Below are positions 36,948 to 45,532 of a DNA stretch of 64,000 bases, piece after piece. The notes under the pieces were generated by a model. That model was not told the DNA's origin, made no database searches, and worked only from the letters and a program-made list of their open reading frames with translations. This DNA comes from Geodermatophilus africanus (GTDB taxonomy: Bacteria; Actinomycetota; Actinomycetes; Mycobacteriales; Geodermatophilaceae), in NCBI RefSeq assembly GCF_900107105.1, contig NZ_FNOT01000004.1:62001-126000 (forward strand), in the 5' to 3' direction. The translations under genes were made by a program, and so were the position numbers. Within the stretch, counting starts at the first letter, position 1. Every line of letters starts with the position of its first letter.

Positions 36948-38099
36948 ATGGAACTGCGGGACTACGGGACGGCGCTGCGCCGCCACTGGCGGACCGGCGT
37001 GGGCGTGGCACTGGCCTGCCTGCTCGCCGCGGTCGTCGTGGTGCTGGCCACCCCGATCACCTACCGGGCCACCGCCCAGGTCTTCGTCGCCAGCACCGGC
37101 GAGGGGACCAGCGGCGCCCAGTTCGTCAACCAGCGCGTTCCCAGCTACCCCGAGGTGGCCCGGAGCCGCGCCGTCCTCGACCCGGTGATCGACGACCTCG
37201 GCCTGGACGAGTCCTTCGCCGACCTACGCGCCCGCGTCGAGGCCACCAACCCGCTGGAGACCTCGCAGATCGACATCGCCGTCACCGGCCGGGACGCCGC
37301 CGAGGCCGCCCGGGTGGCCGACGCCGTCGCCGAGGAGTTCGGCACCGTCGTCGAGCAGCTCGAGCGCCCCGCCGGCGGCGTCGCGCCGGTCGACCTCACC
37401 GTGACCAACCCCGCCACCGTGCCGACGACCCCGGCCGCGCCGCAGACCGGTCTGCTGCTCGCCCTCGGGCTGGTCGCCGGGCTGGCGCTGGGCGCCGCGG
37501 CCGCCGTCGTCCGCTCCCGCCTGGACGGCCGGCTGCACTCGGCCGAGGACGTCCGCGCCGCCTGGCACGGGGCGGACGACGTCCCGGTGCTGGCCCGCCC
37601 CACCGGCCGGGCCCGGCGAAGCGCGCTGGCCGGCGATCCGGTCGCCGTCCTGGCCCGGCGGGTGGAGGCACTGGCCGAGGACCGGCCGGTGTCGGTCGCG
37701 CTGGTCTCCCCCTCTGCCGACCGGGCGCCGTGGTCGCTGGCCGGGGACCTCGCGCTGCGGCTGCGCGCCGCCGGGCTCCCGACGACGGTGGCCGACCTCG
37801 GCGGGGACGCCGCCAACGACGGGCCGGCCCGGGTCCGGCTGTCGGTCGTCTCCCCGCTGCTCGCGCCGCACGACTGGCGCCGCCTGGCCGATACCGCCCA
37901 CGTCGTCGTCGCCGTCGCCCGCGGCCGGGCGCAGCGGGTCGACCTCGCCGAGCTGGGCACGATCCTGTCCGGCGCCGGGATCCGGCCGCTCGCGCTGGTC
38001 GTCACGCGCCTGCGCCGCGGCGGCGCCGACCCGCAGCCGGTCGCCCGGCTCGAGGGGACGCCGGCCCGCCCGGCCGCCTCGGTGCCGGCGCCGCGCTGA
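36948..38099 (+). CDS. Wzz/chain-length-determinant protein fused to a degenerate tyrosine-kinase-like domain
   Basis: The first 200 residues have the Wzz pattern: a short cytoplasmic N-terminus, TM1 (GVALACLLAAVVVVLA), an extracytoplasmic helical domain and TM2 near residues 165-190 (GLLLALGLVAGLALGAAAAV). The C-terminal ~170 residues align with the BY-kinase fold, but the normal P-loop (GEGKT/S) is replaced by SADRAPWSLAGDLA, and the Walker A' aspartates read DLGGDA. No Tyr-rich tail is present. It should control polysaccharide chain length without kinase activity. Start: ATG 36948 behind GAGGG. It is the first plus-strand gene of the island. Confidence 0.85.
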   Translation: MELRDYGTALRRHWRTGVGVALACLLAAVVVVLATPITYRATAQVFVASTGEGTSGAQFVNQRVPSYPEVARSRAVLDPVIDDLGLDESFADLRARVEATNPLETSQIDIAVTGRDAAEAARVADAVAEEFGTVVEQLERPAGGVAPVDLTVTNPATVPTTPAAPQTGLLLALGLVAGLALGAAAAVVRSRLDGRLHSAEDVRAAWHGADDVPVLARPTGRARRSALAGDPVAVLARRVEALAEDRPVSVALVSPSADRAPWSLAGDLALRLRAAGLPTTVADLGGDAANDGPARVRLSVVSPLLAPHDWRRLADTAHVVVAVARGRAQRVDLAELGTILSGAGIRPLALVVTRLRRGGADPQPVARLEGTPARPAASVPAPR

Positions 38100-38104
38100 G
38101 CCCG

Positions 38105-39349
38105 GTGACCGCCCCTGCCCGCGTCGCATCCGGCCCGGCTCCCGACGCGCCGACGGACGGCGCCCGCCGCCCCGGCGTCCTGGCGGTCGCGCTGCTGCTC
38201 GTCGTCGTCACGGTCGGGTGGCGGCGCGGCGAGTACTTCACCGGCTCGCTGGACCCCGTCGTCCTCGCCAAGGCGGGGCTGAGCGCGCTGGCGCTCGCCG
38301 GGGCCTTCCTGCTCGCGGCGTCGGGTCCGCGGCTGCGGCTCGGGACGGCGTGGCTGTGGTGGCTGGGGGTCGTCCTCGGCTGCTCGGTCTTCGGCGCGCT
38401 GGCCAGCGGCGACCTGGCCGCCGGTGGCACCGTGGCCGTCCGGGTGGCGGTGCTGGGCGCGACGGTGCACCTGCTGCTGCGTGCCGCGCCCGGCCTGCAG
38501 GTCGTCACCGCCCTGGCGGTCGCCTGCGGCCTGGTTGCCGCCGTCGCCGCCGTCACCGGGCTGCCCACCCTCGCCGAGGGCCGGCTGGCCGGCGGCCTGC
38601 CCGCGCTGAGCCCCAACGAGCTCTCGCTGCTGGCCGGCGTCGTCGTCCTCGTCCTCGCCTGGCGCACCGTGCTCGAGCGGGCGGGCTGGGCCGATGCCCT
38701 CGCGGGCGCGGCCTTCCTCGGCGTCATCTGGGCCACCGGATCGCGCACCGGCCTGCTGATGCTGCTCGTCGCCCTCGCGGTCATGGCCCTGTACCTGCGC
38801 CGCCCGCCGGTCGGGCTGGTGGTCGGCGGGCTGCTGCTGGGCGGGCTCGCGGTGGTCGGGGCGGCCACGACGGGCGTCGTCACCGCCGTCGTCACCCGCG
38901 ACGGGGACGGCGTGGGCACGCTGGAGTCGCGCTTCATCGCCTGGCGGGCCGCGCTGGATCTGCCGCGGTCGGCCTGGCAGGAGGTCTTCGGCGGCGGCAT
39001 GGCGCTCAAGGTCATCCCGATCAAGGGGCAGTGGTGGGACGAGCAGCCGCTGGACAGCAGCTGGGTCTCGCTGCTCGTGCAGGCCGGCGTCCTGGGCCTG
39101 GCGGTCGGCCTCGGCTGGGCGCTGTGGGCGCTGCGCGGCGCGGCCCGGACGCCCCGGCCGGTGCGGGTGCTGTTCCTCGGCCTGCTGGTCTTCGTGGTCG
39201 GCCGCAGCACCGTGGAGAGCGGGATGTTCGACGCGACGCCGGCCTTCCTGCTGCTCGCCGCGCTCTCCGCGCTCGCCGAACGAGGGTCGGCGGACCGACT
39301 GGCCGCCGAGGCCGAAACGCTGGCCCCCGCGTCCCCGCGGAGCTGGTGA
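38105..39349 (+). CDS. O-antigen ligase/Wzy-type polysaccharide polymerase
   Basis: The 414-residue protein has about eleven hydrophobic helices separated by short loops. The long loop near residues 270-310 contains SRFIAWRAALDLPRSAWQEVFGGGMALK, and a conserved-type WDEQPLDSSWVSLLVQAG follows. This is the layout of the O-antigen ligase/Wzy family (Wzy_C-like). It should polymerise flipped repeat units on the outer face. The GTG at 38105 starts five bases after the wzz-like stop, so the two are co-transcribed. Confidence 0.85.
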   Translation: MTAPARVASGPAPDAPTDGARRPGVLAVALLLVVVTVGWRRGEYFTGSLDPVVLAKAGLSALALAGAFLLAASGPRLRLGTAWLWWLGVVLGCSVFGALASGDLAAGGTVAVRVAVLGATVHLLLRAAPGLQVVTALAVACGLVAAVAAVTGLPTLAEGRLAGGLPALSPNELSLLAGVVVLVLAWRTVLERAGWADALAGAAFLGVIWATGSRTGLLMLLVALAVMALYLRRPPVGLVVGGLLLGGLAVVGAATTGVVTAVVTRDGDGVGTLESRFIAWRAALDLPRSAWQEVFGGGMALKVIPIKGQWWDEQPLDSSWVSLLVQAGVLGLAVGLGWALWALRGAARTPRPVRVLFLGLLVFVVGRSTVESGMFDATPAFLLLAALSALAERGSADRLAAEAETLAPASPRSW

Positions 39350-39529
39350 TCCGGAGCGGGCTGGACTCGTGCCCGACTCGACGTGCGACAGCGGCAGGCG
39401 GAACTCGAAGACCTCCTCACCTTTGACCACCCGCTCCTGCGCCGAGATCGCGGCGCACCGGCGGTTGGGCAGAGACGGGTGACCAAGGAGGCATGTGTCG
39501 AGCCGGCGGGATGGCTGGGCTGCCCGCTA

Positions 39530-39735
39530 CTGAGTTGTAGGCGGCGGGCGCAGATTAGGGTGACGGCCAGCCAGGCCAGCGCGGTGATGGTCGCGGCGCT
39601 GCGATCACGGCGATGCGTCGGACACTGCCAGGAAGGCACACAGCCGGGGGTGCAATCGATGACCCAGCGGTGCCGATCCAGCCGTTGACCGGAGTCGCGA
39701 CCGAGGCGAGGCTTCGGGCGATGTTGCCGCCGGGA
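39530..39735 (-). pseudogene. IS5-type transposase C-terminal remnant
   Basis: On the minus strand the frame reads PKPRLGRDSGQRLDRHRWVI and then, after a short diverged stretch, AATITALAWLAVTLICARRL. Both segments match the C-terminal region of IS5/ISL2-type DDE transposases (the 'RWVVER' and 'LACTLICLRRL' blocks). The rest of the gene, including the catalytic N-terminal part, is missing. It lies beside the IS481 copy, so the spot has taken more than one insertion. The remaining 39350-39530 stretch holds no gene I can support. Confidence 0.6.
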
Positions 39736-39756
39736 CGCTGGAGATCCTCGTGATGG

Positions 39757-40789
39757 CTAGTTGTACTGCCCGGACAGATTGGTCAAGCGTGTGATCGGGG
39801 GTCGCTTGCCGATCGCGGTGTGGGGCCGGTGATGGTTGTACTCGTGCAGCCAGGCCGGCAGGGCCTTGCGGCGCGCTGACTCGCTCAGATACATGCGCCC
39901 GAAGGCCCAGCCCTCGGCGAGTGTGCGGTGGAAGCGTTCGATCTTGCCGTTGGTCTGCGGGCGGTAAGGCCGGGTGCGCTTGGGCGTGATGCCCAGCTCG
40001 GCACAGGCTTCGCGCCAGGCGTGGGAGCGGTAGGCCGAGCCGTTGTCGCTCAGGACGCGCTGGACGGTGACGCCGCGGGCGGTGAACCGGGCCACCGCCC
40101 GGCGGAGCACGCCGATGGCGGTGGCGGCGGTCTCGTCGTCGTGGATCTCGGCGTAGGCGACCCGGCTGTGGTCGTCGACCACGGTGTGCACGAACGCGGT
40201 GCCCAGCTTGGGGTTGTAGTGGGCGTTGCGCGGCTTGCCCGGGGTGGCGGCCCGGTTGCGGTGGCCCTGGGCGCGGCCGACGTAGCGATGTCCGCCGCCG
40301 TCGGGATGTTGCCCAGCTTCTTCACATCGACGTGCAGCAGGTCGCCGGGGCATCGCGTTCGTAGCGGCGGATCGGCTCGCCGGTGGCGCGGTCGACGTGG
40401 GACAGCCGGTTGAGTCGGCAGCGCACCAGCACCGCGTGCACCGTGGAGGCGGCCAGCCCGAGCCGGTCGGCGATGGCGACCGGGCCCAGCCGCTTCTTCC
40501 AGCGCAGGTGCACGATCTTGCCCACCACCGGCCGCGGGGTGCGCCGCGGGCAGGAGTGCGGCCGTGAGCTGCGGTCGGTCATGCCCGCCTCGCCGGCTTC
40601 CCGATAGCGGTCGGCCCACCGCTTGGCTGTCGGCCAGGACACGTTGAACACCGCCGCGGCGTAGCTGATCGTCCAGCCGTCCTCGACCATCGCCCGGGCC
40701 AGGCGCAGTCGGTGGCGTGGGGTCAGGGCAGCGTTAGCGTGGGACACGAGGACCTCCGAGCCGTGGGTGGGTGCCTTCAGCAGCTTCAC
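39757..40789 (-). pseudogene. IS481-family transposase, disrupted
   Basis: The N-terminal part (frame ending near 40322) has a helix-turn-helix typical of IS481 (LRLARAMVEDGWTISYAAAVF, SWPTAKRWADRY). The DDE core is split over three frames: PGDLLHVDVKKLGNIP, then DGGGHRYVGR, then VDDHSRVAYAEIHDDE, SDNGSAYRS and NGKIERFHRTLAEGW. Two one-base deletions near 40345 and 40310 explain the breaks. The catalytic residues are all present, so a precise reversion would restore the protein. Programmed frameshifting is not usual in IS481. The stop codon TAG lies inside the CTAG duplication. Confidence 0.85.
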
Positions 40790-40872
40790 TCCACGTCCGG
40801 AGGTCCTCCCCGAACAAGATCAGTCAGATCGTGTGGTCACACGCCCTCGACCAACGTCTCCGGGCAGTACAG
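39761..40872 (-). mobile_element. IS481-family insertion sequence
   Basis: The element is about 1.1 kb. The ends are imperfect inverted repeats: TTGTACTGCCCGGACAG inward from 39761 and, on the other strand, CTGTACTGCCCGGAGAC inward from 40872, extending with a GTTGGTC-like block. The four-base sequence CTAG is present at both outer edges (39757-39760 and 40873-40876) and is taken as the target duplication. The right duplication includes the stop codon of the TIR-STAND-WD40 gene. The transposase inside is broken. Confidence 0.8.
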
Positions 40873-43800
40873 CTAGTCGGAGTACTGAGCCGCTGGAGCA
40901 TCGGGCGGGGCATCGTGCCCGGCGGGTAGTTCGGGGCAGGTGCGCTCGTATGGAATTCCTGGCAGGAGTTGCTCCCATTCGCTCATGGACAGGTTGCGGT
41001 TCACTAACTCGCAGCCGACCGGCAGCCAGGACTGGAAGAACGGGTCCCACAGCCGCGCGGTGCCATCCGCGCCGGTAGTGGCCAGCAGTTGCCCGTCCGG
41101 GCTGAACGCCACCCCCCACACCCTGTCGGTGTGGCCGGTCAGCGGCTGCCCGTGCGGCTGGCCGGTGGCCACGGCCCACAGCCGCACCGTCTGATCTGGC
41201 CCCGTGCTGGCCAGCAGCCGCCCGTCGGGGCTGAACGCCACGCCATCCACCCAGTCGGTGTGACCGGTCAGCAGGTCACCGTGCGGCTGGCCGGTGCCCA
41301 CGTCCCACAATTGGACTGTGTAGTCCCCGTTGGCGGTGGCCAGCAGCTGCCCGTCGGGGCTGAACGCCACCCCGTTCACCGCGTTGGCGCTTGGTTGAGG
41401 CAGTCGGTCACCATGCAGTCGGCCGGTGGCTACGTCCCACAGCCACGTGGCGCCGTCCTGGCTGGCGGTGGCCAGCAGCCGACCGTCCGGGCTGAAGGCC
41501 ACGTCCCACACCTGGTCGTTGTCTCCGCTCACCAACTGCCCATGCGGCTGGCCGGTGGCCACGTCCCACAGCCGGGCGGTGCCATCGTCGCTGGCGGTGG
41601 CCAGCAGCCGCCCGTCCGGGCTGAACGCCACCTGGATCACCGCGCCGGTGTGGCCGGTGAGCGGCTGCCCGGTCGGCTGGCCGGTGGCCACGTCCCACAG
41701 CCACGCCGTGCCGTCTCCGCTGGCGGTGGCCAGCAGCCGCCCGTCCGGGCTGAACGCCACTCCCCACACCGCATCGGTGTGGCCGGTGAGCGGGCGTGAA
41801 GCGTGGGTGACCCGCCCCAGGGCGGTGATGAGTCCGGTCGAGGGCTGCGGTGAGTGGCCGCGGGCCAGGCTCATGCTCTGGAGGCCGGCCAGGATCGCGG
41901 TGTCCGGCCGGCGGTCGGCCAGTTGTCCTGCCTCACCAGCCAGCTGTCGGGACAGCGCCAGGCGGGTCTGCGCCTGAGCGGTCTCGGTCTGTTGCTGGGC
42001 TCTCTGGCTCGCGTTCACGGCGAGCCCGCCAGCTACGAGAGCAGCGACCAACAGGACCGCCAGGCCACCGGCCAGCACACGCAGCCGTCGGTTGGACCGG
42101 CGGGTGGCCGCCAGCTCCTGGGTCGCCAGCCCTCGGCTGGCCTCGAGGAACTGGTTTTCCAGCGAGCCGAGCTCTCCGGGATGCTCGCGGGCCCAGTGGT
42201 CGACCGCAGTGAGCCGGCCGCCGCGCAGCAGGTAGGAGTCGTCGCGCCGGCCGTGCTGCCAGTCGGCGGCCAGCCGTTCCAGCTCCGAGCGCAGCCGCAG
42301 CAGGCTCCGGTCGGCCTCGATCGCGTCGTACAGTGGGGGCCATTGGCGCAGCAGTGCCTCGTGCGCGACCTCGACCACGGCCTCAGCGGCGGGGTCGGCG
42401 GGGTCCTGGTCGCCCACCAGCAGGGCGGCGTCGATGAAGGCGTCGACCACCACCAGTTCCTCGGTGCTGAAGGAGCTGCGGCGCACCCGTCGGCGGGTCG
42501 GTTGCTCCTCGCCGGTGACGGTGGCCAGCCGGGTCAGCGTGCGCACCACCAACTCACCCGGGCCACTGCGACGCAGCTCGTCGGTCACGCGGTCGGCGCG
42601 GTGCCGCAGCGCACCGACGACGCCGCCGACGGCGTCGTAGTCGGCCGCGGTGATGTGCCGTTCACTTCTGGCTCGTTGGTAGAGCTGGTGCAGGGTGTAG
42701 CCGAGCAGCGGCAGGGCGTCGCCGCCGGCGGTGTCCTCCACCATCCGCTCCACCAGCCCGGGCTCCAGCTCCAGGCCGGCCCGCTGCGCCGGGCGGGCGA
42801 TCACCTCGGCCAGCCGGCTCCGGCTCAGCGGCTCGATGACCAGCGGATCGTCGACCGCCTCGGCCAGCCCGGCCCGTTCGGGAGCGGTGCTGAGGAACTC
42901 CGAGCGCAGGGTGGCCACCGCCCAGACGGGGCTGTCCTCGTGCAGCGCCCCGCTCAGCAGCTGCAGGAAGGCCTGCTGCTCGCGGGCGCCGGTGCGGGTC
43001 AGCAGCTCCTCGGCCTGATCTACGACGACCAGCACGCCGGGCCGCCCGGCCCCGTTCACGGCGAGGTCGGCCAGCTCTCCGGCCAGCTCGACCAGTCCGG
43101 CCGAGCCGCGTCCGAGCGCGGCGGCCAGCTCGTCGGCCGGGCGTGGGCGGCCGCGGTCGGTGAAGGCGCGGGCCAGGCTGTCGGCGAGGTTGGTGGTGGG
43201 CCGCCGGCCCGGCCGCAGCGGTGGCACCACCAGCCACCGCTCCGGCTGCCGGGCCAGCCGCGGGAGCAACCCGGCGTGCACCAGCGAGGACTTGCCGCTG
43301 CCTGACGGCCCCACCACGGCCACCATGCGTCCCGGACCGCGCTGCAGCGTGGGGGTCAGCAGCTCCACCAGCCGGTGGGTCTCGGATTGGCGACCGAAGA
43401 AGACCGCGGCGTCCTCCGGTGCGAAGGGCACCAGGCCCGGATACGGCGACCGGTCCGGATCCCAGGCGAAGGAGTCGGCCGGATCCAGCCCGGCGGAGCG
43501 CAGCCCGGCCAGCAGCCGAGCCAGCCCCGCCTCGGCGTGGTCCAGGTCGGTCCACTGCACGTCGGTCAGCAGCGGCATCGCCACCCCCGGCTGCAGCCGC
43601 AGTGGAAACACCGGACGACCCAGTGACCGGGCCAGGCCGATCTCGATCGAACACCACCGGGAGGCGACCGAGGCCTCGCTGGCCAGGAACACCACCGCGT
43701 CGCTGCGGCGCAGCTGCGCGTACAGCTCGCGCTCCCAGTTGCGGCCCGCGGGGATGCCCCGCTCGGGGTCGAAGTCGACGAACAACGCGGCAAACCCCGC

Positions 43801-43875
43801 GGCCTGTAGCCGTGCCACGACCTGCTCGGTTTCGGCTCGGTCCCGGCTGCTGTGGCTGACGAACACCGAGGCCAT
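40873..43875 (-). CDS. TIR-STAND-WD40 signalling/defence-type protein
   Basis: The 1000-residue protein starts at ATG 43875. Residues 1-130 are a TIR domain (VFVSHSSRD, catalytic-type Glu78 in RWCSIEI), which may cleave NAD. Residues 150-560 are a STAND NTPase with Walker A GPSGSGKS (189-196) and Walker B VLVVVDQAEE (281-290). A helical arm and one TM helix (about 599-620) follow. Residues 698-944 are six WD40 repeats of ~43 residues, and the last ~45 residues form a Cys-containing tail (NLSMSEWEQLLPGIPYERTC). This is a sensor-switch-effector layout. Repeat DNA is nearly identical, suggesting recent expansion. Antiphage role is inferred. Confidence 0.92.
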   Translation of the reverse strand: MASVFVSHSSRDRAETEQVVARLQAAGFAALFVDFDPERGIPAGRNWERELYAQLRRSDAVVFLASEASVASRWCSIEIGLARSLGRPVFPLRLQPGVAMPLLTDVQWTDLDHAEAGLARLLAGLRSAGLDPADSFAWDPDRSPYPGLVPFAPEDAAVFFGRQSETHRLVELLTPTLQRGPGRMVAVVGPSGSGKSSLVHAGLLPRLARQPERWLVVPPLRPGRRPTTNLADSLARAFTDRGRPRPADELAAALGRGSAGLVELAGELADLAVNGAGRPGVLVVVDQAEELLTRTGAREQQAFLQLLSGALHEDSPVWAVATLRSEFLSTAPERAGLAEAVDDPLVIEPLSRSRLAEVIARPAQRAGLELEPGLVERMVEDTAGGDALPLLGYTLHQLYQRARSERHITAADYDAVGGVVGALRHRADRVTDELRRSGPGELVVRTLTRLATVTGEEQPTRRRVRRSSFSTEELVVVDAFIDAALLVGDQDPADPAAEAVVEVAHEALLRQWPPLYDAIEADRSLLRLRSELERLAADWQHGRRDDSYLLRGGRLTAVDHWAREHPGELGSLENQFLEASRGLATQELAATRRSNRRLRVLAGGLAVLLVAALVAGGLAVNASQRAQQQTETAQAQTRLALSRQLAGEAGQLADRRPDTAILAGLQSMSLARGHSPQPSTGLITALGRVTHASRPLTGHTDAVWGVAFSPDGRLLATASGDGTAWLWDVATGQPTGQPLTGHTGAVIQVAFSPDGRLLATASDDGTARLWDVATGQPHGQLVSGDNDQVWDVAFSPDGRLLATASQDGATWLWDVATGRLHGDRLPQPSANAVNGVAFSPDGQLLATANGDYTVQLWDVGTGQPHGDLLTGHTDWVDGVAFSPDGRLLASTGPDQTVRLWAVATGQPHGQPLTGHTDRVWGVAFSPDGQLLATTGADGTARLWDPFFQSWLPVGCELVNRNLSMSEWEQLLPGIPYERTCPELPAGHDAPPDAPAAQYSD
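41036..41790 (-). repeat. Six near-identical WD40-coding DNA repeats
   Basis: The segment encoding the WD40 blades consists of six copies of about 129 bases with sequence such as GTGGCCAGCAGCCGCCCGTC shared between copies. Divergence is lowest between blades 1, 2 and 3. This DNA-level identity suggests recent duplication or gene conversion and makes the region prone to slippage or assembly collapse. Confidence 0.85.
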
Positions 43876-44268
43876 CGACCTCGCCCCTTTGCCGGCGCGT
43901 CGTCGCGGTCACCTCGACGCTCAAGGGTGAGGTGGCCCAGAGAGCGAATAGCTAACTCCCGTAGGAGACCGCGAGCAAGCCTCCAGATACACCCTTGGGT
44001 AGACGATAAATCTCGGAATCGGGTGACGTCCCCGCTGATGGTGTGGTCCAGGTCGCCGAGTTCGGTGGGTGTTGCGGGGCCCTGAGCGTGCGGTGGCCCC
44101 ACAGGCTCCGCCGCAACACAACGGGTGCGGGCCGGCAGGCACTCATTCAGCAGGCGGCAGACCCATTGCCGGCCGATCTCGTGCACTGCGGGTGCTGCAG
44201 GACCGGCAGAGCGCGAGGAACGCCGGCAAGGCTGCCCGCGGCCGACCGCGACGCCCCGACGAGCTCGG
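43876..44268. other. Unassigned spacer with locally lower G+C
   Basis: About 390 bases lie between the TIR-STAND-WD40 start and the flippase stop. The 43930-44040 part is visibly richer in A and T than its surroundings. Minus-strand readings such as HEIGRQWVCRLLNECLPAR look partly coding but match nothing I know. The promoter of the TIR-STAND-WD40 gene must lie here. I see no confirmed gene. Confidence 0.5.
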
Positions 44269-45525
44269 TCAGGCAGGGGCGAACGCTGGGGCCGCGGCGG
44301 TGGCCCGCGTCAGCGGCACCACCACGAGCTGCCGGACGGCGAGCGCGGCCAACGCCGGGCCGAGCGCCAGGGCCAGCGGCGTCCAGGCCACCGCACCGGG
44401 CGCCAGGAGGACCAGGGCGGCGACCGCACCCAGCGCGCCGAGCTCCAGCGCGCGCAGCGCCAGCACCCGGCGCTGGCCGCCGTGCACCGACGCCAGCGAG
44501 GAGTACGGCAGCAGCACCGCGCCGGCGACGGCGTAGACCGACCAGCCCGCGACGGCGGCGGCGGGCACCGCGTAGTCCCCGCCGGTGAGCACCGGGCCCA
44601 GCCACGGCAGCACGAGCAGCCCGGCGACCCCGACCGCACCGACGCCCGCGGCCAGGCCCGTCGCCGCGCGGTCGGCCACGCGCAGGCTCTCCACCATCGG
44701 CCGGACACGCAGCCCGACGAAGTGCGGCAGCAGGAACGAGCCGATGCCGGCGACCAGGGTCAGCGTCGGGGCGGTGTAGACGCGGGCGGCCTCCAGCGGC
44801 CCGTACGCCGCGGCCCCGACCGCCGCCACGACCAGCACCCGCAGCAGGGTGAGCGAGCCGGGCCGGACCGTCTGCGCGGCTGCCCGCCAGGTGCCGAAGG
44901 CGGCCACGCCGCGCAGGTCGGGACGGCGCCACGGGCCGCGCGGCCGCTCGCCCGCTGGCACGCGCCACCACGCCACGGCCGCGGCCGCGACCTGGCCCAG
45001 GAGCAGCGCCACCACGAAGGACGCGAGGCTGACCCCACCGGTCAGCCCCGCGACGCCCAGTGCCGCGAGAGCCCCGGCGAGGCTGGTGAGGTCGACCAGC
45101 GGCAGCGCGCGGTACCGGCCGGTCGCCATGAGCAGCCGGCGCAGCGTGTCCTCGACGACGAACGCCGCGCAGGCCGGCCCGAGCAGCAGCCCGGCCCACA
45201 CCGGCACCAGCCCGCTGAGCAGCGCCGCGGCCGCGCCGGCCAGCCCCACGGCGGTGGCGACCAGCGCCGTCCACACGTGCAGGCCGGCCCGGGTGCCCCG
45301 GTCGGCGCGGTCCAGCACGGTCAGCGAGTCGCCGACCAGGCCGCTGCAGACCGCCGTCCCCAGGACCAGCGCCCCGTACGCGAGGGCGAAGACGGCCAGG
45401 CCGCCGGCACCCAGCAGCCGCGCGGCGGCCACCTGCAGCGCCAGCCCGGCCAGCGCCTGGGTGCCCTGCCCGAGCACCGCCGCGGTCGCGCGGCGGCTCA
45501 GCAGGCGCGCCAGCCTCCCCCTCAC
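44269..45525 (-). CDS. Polysaccharide flippase (Wzx/MurJ-like)
   Basis: The 418-residue protein has 12 to 14 hydrophobic helices (for example LAGLALQVAAARLLG, LASFVVALLLGQVAAAAVAWW), few long loops and scattered basic residues in the cytoplasmic loops, as in Wzx flippases of the MOP superfamily. It should move undecaprenyl-linked repeat units across the membrane for the Wzy enzyme encoded on the other side of the island. The start is ATG 45525, 7 bases after the deacetylase stop, so they share an operon. Confidence 0.82.
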   Translation of the reverse strand: MRGRLARLLSRRATAAVLGQGTQALAGLALQVAAARLLGAGGLAVFALAYGALVLGTAVCSGLVGDSLTVLDRADRGTRAGLHVWTALVATAVGLAGAAAALLSGLVPVWAGLLLGPACAAFVVEDTLRRLLMATGRYRALPLVDLTSLAGALAALGVAGLTGGVSLASFVVALLLGQVAAAAVAWWRVPAGERPRGPWRRPDLRGVAAFGTWRAAAQTVRPGSLTLLRVLVVAAVGAAAYGPLEAARVYTAPTLTLVAGIGSFLLPHFVGLRVRPMVESLRVADRAATGLAAGVGAVGVAGLLVLPWLGPVLTGGDYAVPAAAVAGWSVYAVAGAVLLPYSSLASVHGGQRRVLALRALELGALGAVAALVLLAPGAVAWTPLALALGPALAALAVRQLVVVPLTRATAAAPAFAPA

Positions 45526-45532
45526 CGCCGGC

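Noticed and set aside
36738-36986. N-terminal extension of Mfd to position 36986
   Set aside because: The extension is low-complexity and the GTG at 36737 has a good ribosome binding site and matches family beginnings.
39757-40789. Programmed frameshift in the IS481 transposase
   Set aside because: The family normally uses one reading frame, the breaks are single-base losses at two separate sites, and no slippery heptamer is visible.
43876-44186. A protein-coding frame reading HEIGRQWVCRLLNECLPARTR
   Set aside because: It resembles no family I know, is short, and no start signal is convincing, so I left it as an unassigned spacer.
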